The notes below the pieces were generated by a model. It searched no databases, was not told where the DNA came from, and saw nothing but the letters and a program-made list of their open reading frames with translations. 64,000 bases of DNA, taken from assembly GCA_021229015.1 (NCBI GenBank), contig CM037780.1, positions 63,731,323 to 63,795,322 on the forward strand. The letters are read 5' to 3'. Origin of the DNA: Solen grandis. Its lineage: Eukaryota > Mollusca > Bivalvia > Adapedonta > Solenidae. Positions 60,690 through 64,000 of this stretch are shown here, piece by piece. Position 1 is the first letter of the stretch; every line of letters begins with the position of its first letter. The translations under genes were made by a program, and so were the position numbers.

Positions 60690-61082
60690 CAGTACTGTGC
60701 AACGTTACACATATACTTTCAAAACAATCCGTACTGTGCAACGTTACCACATATACTTCCAAAATAATCTAGTACCTGTGCAACGTTACACATATACTTT
60801 CCAAACAATCACGTACATGTGCAACGTTACACATATACTTTCCAAAACATTCTAGTACCTGTGCAACGTTACACATATACTTTCCAAACAATCACGTACC
60901 TGTGCAACGTTACACATATACTTTCCAAACAATCACGTACATATTTCAACGTTACACATATACTTTCCAAACAATCACGTACATGTGCAACGTTACACAT
61001 ATACTTTCCAAAACAATCCAGTACCTGTGCAACGTTACACATATACTTTCCAAACAATCACATCCTTGTGAAATGTAACATA
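60690..61082 (+). repeat. Tandem repeat, about 41-bp unit, about nine copies
   Basis: The unit contains tgtgcaacgttacacatata and ctttccaaacaatcacgtac. Unit length drifts between about 39 and 44 bp through small indels. The core caacgttac is nearly invariant. Apparent YTYTFQ-type peptide repeats are a by-product. Confidence 0.93.
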
Positions 61083-62298
61083 TATAGAGGACTCCAAAAG
61101 TCATTTTGATTTATAAGGGGTAAGCAGGCCATGGAACTATTTTCTTAACACATCATACTTATCTCATTAATCCGATCATATGGTAAAATAGATTCCTTTT
61201 TCATACCTTACATTGATTTTTGCTCTATTCACGATTTAAATGAGGTTTTAACTTTGTACAGTTTAGATCAAAATTGGATACACACTCGATCTTTGTCTTC
61301 AGATGGATTACAACACAATTTGCAATGACCAGCATTCATATTTATGAATTAATTAAAACATAAAGTTCGTCAAGAGAACTTTCCCGAGCTTTGAATCAGA
61401 TAACCATTCTAGCCATTTTACTAGTCAACATAAATCAAAAATCACATTTTGAAATAAAATATAAAAATATATACCCATTTCTCAATTTTAGTGAGTAATT
61501 CATGCTTAAGGGAAAAATGAATGGTCCAAATTATTTACTATATACACAACAAGGTTCCTATATACGTCATGATTTTAGTAAAATAAGATAAAGTTCTTAA
61601 ATTCCATGGCAACAATGTCGCATGATATTTCTTTGCAAAGTTGACACATCAAAATAAATGGTTTAAACGCGTATTTTTTTATCACAAGAAGAAAATGCTG
61701 AGTTTTTTAATGGATATATGTTACAATAATACTTTTCCATTAAAATATGAAAAGTTGAACTTACATAAAAATTTCGGAGGAAGCATCCAAACGGTTTACC
61801 TCCCCATTTACAAAAGATGGGTTTAGAAAATATCGGCGGAATGTATATAAATGCAAACAAATCTTAAAATTCTTAAATTTTATATCGAACACTTAGCTGC
61901 GTGTCACTATATAGTCGACGGATGTACGATCAATGTTGATATTTAATGGTACACTATATTGATAATCATGAAACAGTGAAACCTTTTTGTTTAATCCATA
62001 GTGGTATATACATATCTATTATCTTATTAGTCATAAAATTATATCAAATAAAATTTCATTAGTTCATAAAATGACATTCAGAATATGGGTTGACTTTTGT
62101 CATATCTTGTCATATGTTTGCAAGATTTCATGGCGTGCAGAATTTGATGTTATCTAGTATTAATTGTCACTTAGATTATTCTATATTTATTTTGCTGCTG
62201 CTAAATCTTCAACTTCTGTGGGAAAAGATAGCCAAATGACTGCATAATGAAATTCAATTTTAAAACTTGACACCCTCCGTTTCTTTTTCTTTTTCAGC
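61083..62298. other. Unassigned intron sequence
   Basis: AT-rich. Nothing was recognised. Confidence 0.45.
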
Positions 62299-62562
62299 CT
62301 GTCATCTTCTGGGTATGAAGTGCAAAAGCACGCTGATTCAAAGCAGATTTTGCAGCAAAATGGCGATTTGTTTCCCAGGAGCTGTTACCCGAATACCAGG
62401 AATAATCCGAAATATATTCCAGGTCCCGACACAGACCCAATTACTGTCTCTGTAACTAAACATGTAATCATGGTCTCTCAGTTGTCCGTGCCTCGCAATA
62501 TTCCGAGGATTATTTTAGCTCCCCTTTGGTCCCCAAACAGTCGCAGTTGTAATACTTCAATT
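62299..62562 (+). other. Candidate terminal exon of unknown identity
   Basis: An excellent pyrimidine tract and acceptor (tttctttttctttttcag, ending 62298) precede an open frame reading LSSSGYEVQKHADSKQILQQ, then NGDLFPRSCYPNTRNNPKYI, then PGPDTDPITVS. It runs to a TAA at about 62563, immediately followed by an AATAAA-like signal (ttaataaaca). No domain is recognised, it does not look like an ADAMTS segment, and other frames are also partly open. It may equally be part of a repeat. Confidence 0.25.
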
Positions 62563-63764
62563 TAATAAACATTTAAAAACAAACTTCTCAGAACTAACAT
62601 CAACAACAAGAAGTGGGCGGGATCTAAATCGCCCATTAAATATTTGTCCATTCTTGTCTGTAATTTGTTAACTTCAATTATTATAGGAATTATATGTTTA
62701 AGCTACAAAGCCTAAAATCATTCAAACACAGTTAAACCAAAAGCTTATCTTTTTTCCTAAAGAAAAAGTCTTGTAATACCTCTAAAATGGAACAAGTTGT
62801 GTCCTTACAAAACCTTTTCCCCTACAGTGACCATTTTTAGAGAATACAAAAATTCAAGTTGCAAACACAACAAAACAAAGCAATGCATTTTGTAATACTA
62901 CAATAAACAGTTTGTCACCGCTACAGACGACAATATGAACCACTAAATAACATAAGAACGTGTTAGAATTATGTCACACCTTTAACAGTATATAAATGTC
63001 CATCCACTTAAAAAGTTAAAACTCGAAAACATAGATCATATAACTTTGTCCTTAATCACATTTCAACAATAACTTTGGTATGATTAAAAAGGCTTTACAT
63101 ACAAGCAAAAATGGCTAAAAAAAATAAGGATTCTGACAATATAGTCTTATCCATCTACCAGTTATATACATGTATAATCAAAACTAATAAAAACGAAACC
63201 TATCGTCAAAATAACGCATGCTCAATCATAGAGCAATCTTGATCTTTGTTCATTAGTTTAGGGTCGAAATACCCTAGGTATGCATTAACCATAAAATAAC
63301 TGAAGATTTGTTTGCATCAGGAAATTATCCGTATAAATTCCGATTACTTATCTAAGTAAGTGGAAAATTTCAGGCATTTCAAATACTCTATTAATTTCTG
63401 AAAATATAGCTTATGTAAGTTCACAATAACAATGACTCTTTTCTTTTCAAGTAAACTATCTACGTCTTATTTTAAGATCCGCGCGACGAGTGGCGTCACA
63501 ATTTCAGTCCCTGTTTTGTTTGCAAAACAATATATTTTGTACATCTCAAAATAAGTAGAACTTGTTTACAAGTACTTGTCTTATTTATGATGAAAGTACA
63601 AAGACAAAGATGTGCTAATTTTATTCACAGGTTCTGCCAATGTTAGTCATGAAAAGGTCTCACAGAAAAAAATGAATGGAAATCTATTGTTAGCACAAGT
63701 CGTTTTTTTTTCTCTGGATAACACATTGATAGCACATATTTGACGAATCTTGATTCATACCAAG
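62563..63764. other. Unassigned sequence
   Basis: AT-rich. Nothing was recognised before the tandem array at the right edge. Confidence 0.45.
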
Positions 63765-64000
63765 CGTCTTGACGCTTAGTCCTCACAGGTCATGCGTCCC
63801 AACATATTTTGTCTTAAATACACGTCACGCCTCTTGAAATACATGTATATTGTCTTTTACACGTCAAGCGTCTTGGTATACATGTGTATTGTTCTACACA
63901 CGTCACGCGTCCTGACATACATGTGTAATGACACACATGCTACGCGTCTTGGCATACATGTGTATTGTCCTACACACGTCTTAACATGCTATGTATTGTC
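63765..64000. repeat. Tandem repeat of about 40 bp, running off the window
   Basis: About five to six copies of a unit containing tacacacgtcacgcgtcttg and acatacatgtgtattgtc. The array starts near caagcgtcttgacgc and continues past 64000, so its full size is unknown. Confidence 0.9.

Noticed and set aside
60819..61109. Open frame with repeated YTYTFQ-like peptides
   Set aside because: A by-product of the 41-bp tandem repeat; unit lengths vary, so the frame is not maintained across the array.

Overview
The window looks like nuclear DNA of a bivalve mollusc, probably a heterodont clam; the species cannot be named from sequence alone. The grounds are AT-rich intron-rich sequence, a myosin-motor/chitin-synthase fusion gene of the kind known from molluscs, and many dispersed tRNA-derived SINEs, foldback elements and minisatellites. 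Two 100-base N runs (8125-8224 and 58225-58324) are assembly gaps. I see no prokaryotic, viral or CRISPR content and no free-standing tRNA or rRNA gene. Real coding sequence is sparse.

Region 1 (1 to about 8960, + strand) holds the middle of a myosin-chitin synthase gene. In order it shows the C-terminal part of the myosin motor (exons 164-219, 481-630, 1655-1766, 2211-2264), a Lys/Glu-rich linker (2430-2614), an acidic exon (2801-2908), the first membrane segments (3535-3712, 4085-4225), a 1.15-kb exon with the rest of the N-terminal multi-pass membrane block (6315-7468), and two less certain exons leading into the catalytic region (8077 into the N gap; 8726-8959). Exon phases are compatible at every junction from 164 to 7468. 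The catalytic core is not visible downstream.

Region 2 (about 8960-23188) carries no gene I can support and is dominated by repeats. It contains two adjacent large inverted-repeat (foldback) elements, several SINEs, an interspersed repeat with roughly 165-bp internal units, an exact ten-copy 24-bp tandem repeat, and the 3' end of a LINE-type retrotransposon.

Region 3 (23189 to the end, + strand) appears to be the 5' part of an ADAMTS metalloprotease gene. Exon 1 (23189-23294) encodes a signal peptide. A 23.6-kb first intron follows, containing a 1.65-kb minisatellite of 32-bp units. Exon 2 (46888-47268) encodes the reprolysin-type propeptide. Exon 2 contains a one-base frameshift near 46926 relative to the family consensus, so it is either a broken allele or an assembly error. 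The catalytic and thrombospondin exons are not recognisable before the window ends. The rest of the region holds SINEs (two clear nested insertions), MITE-like hairpins and further minisatellites, one of which runs off the right edge.
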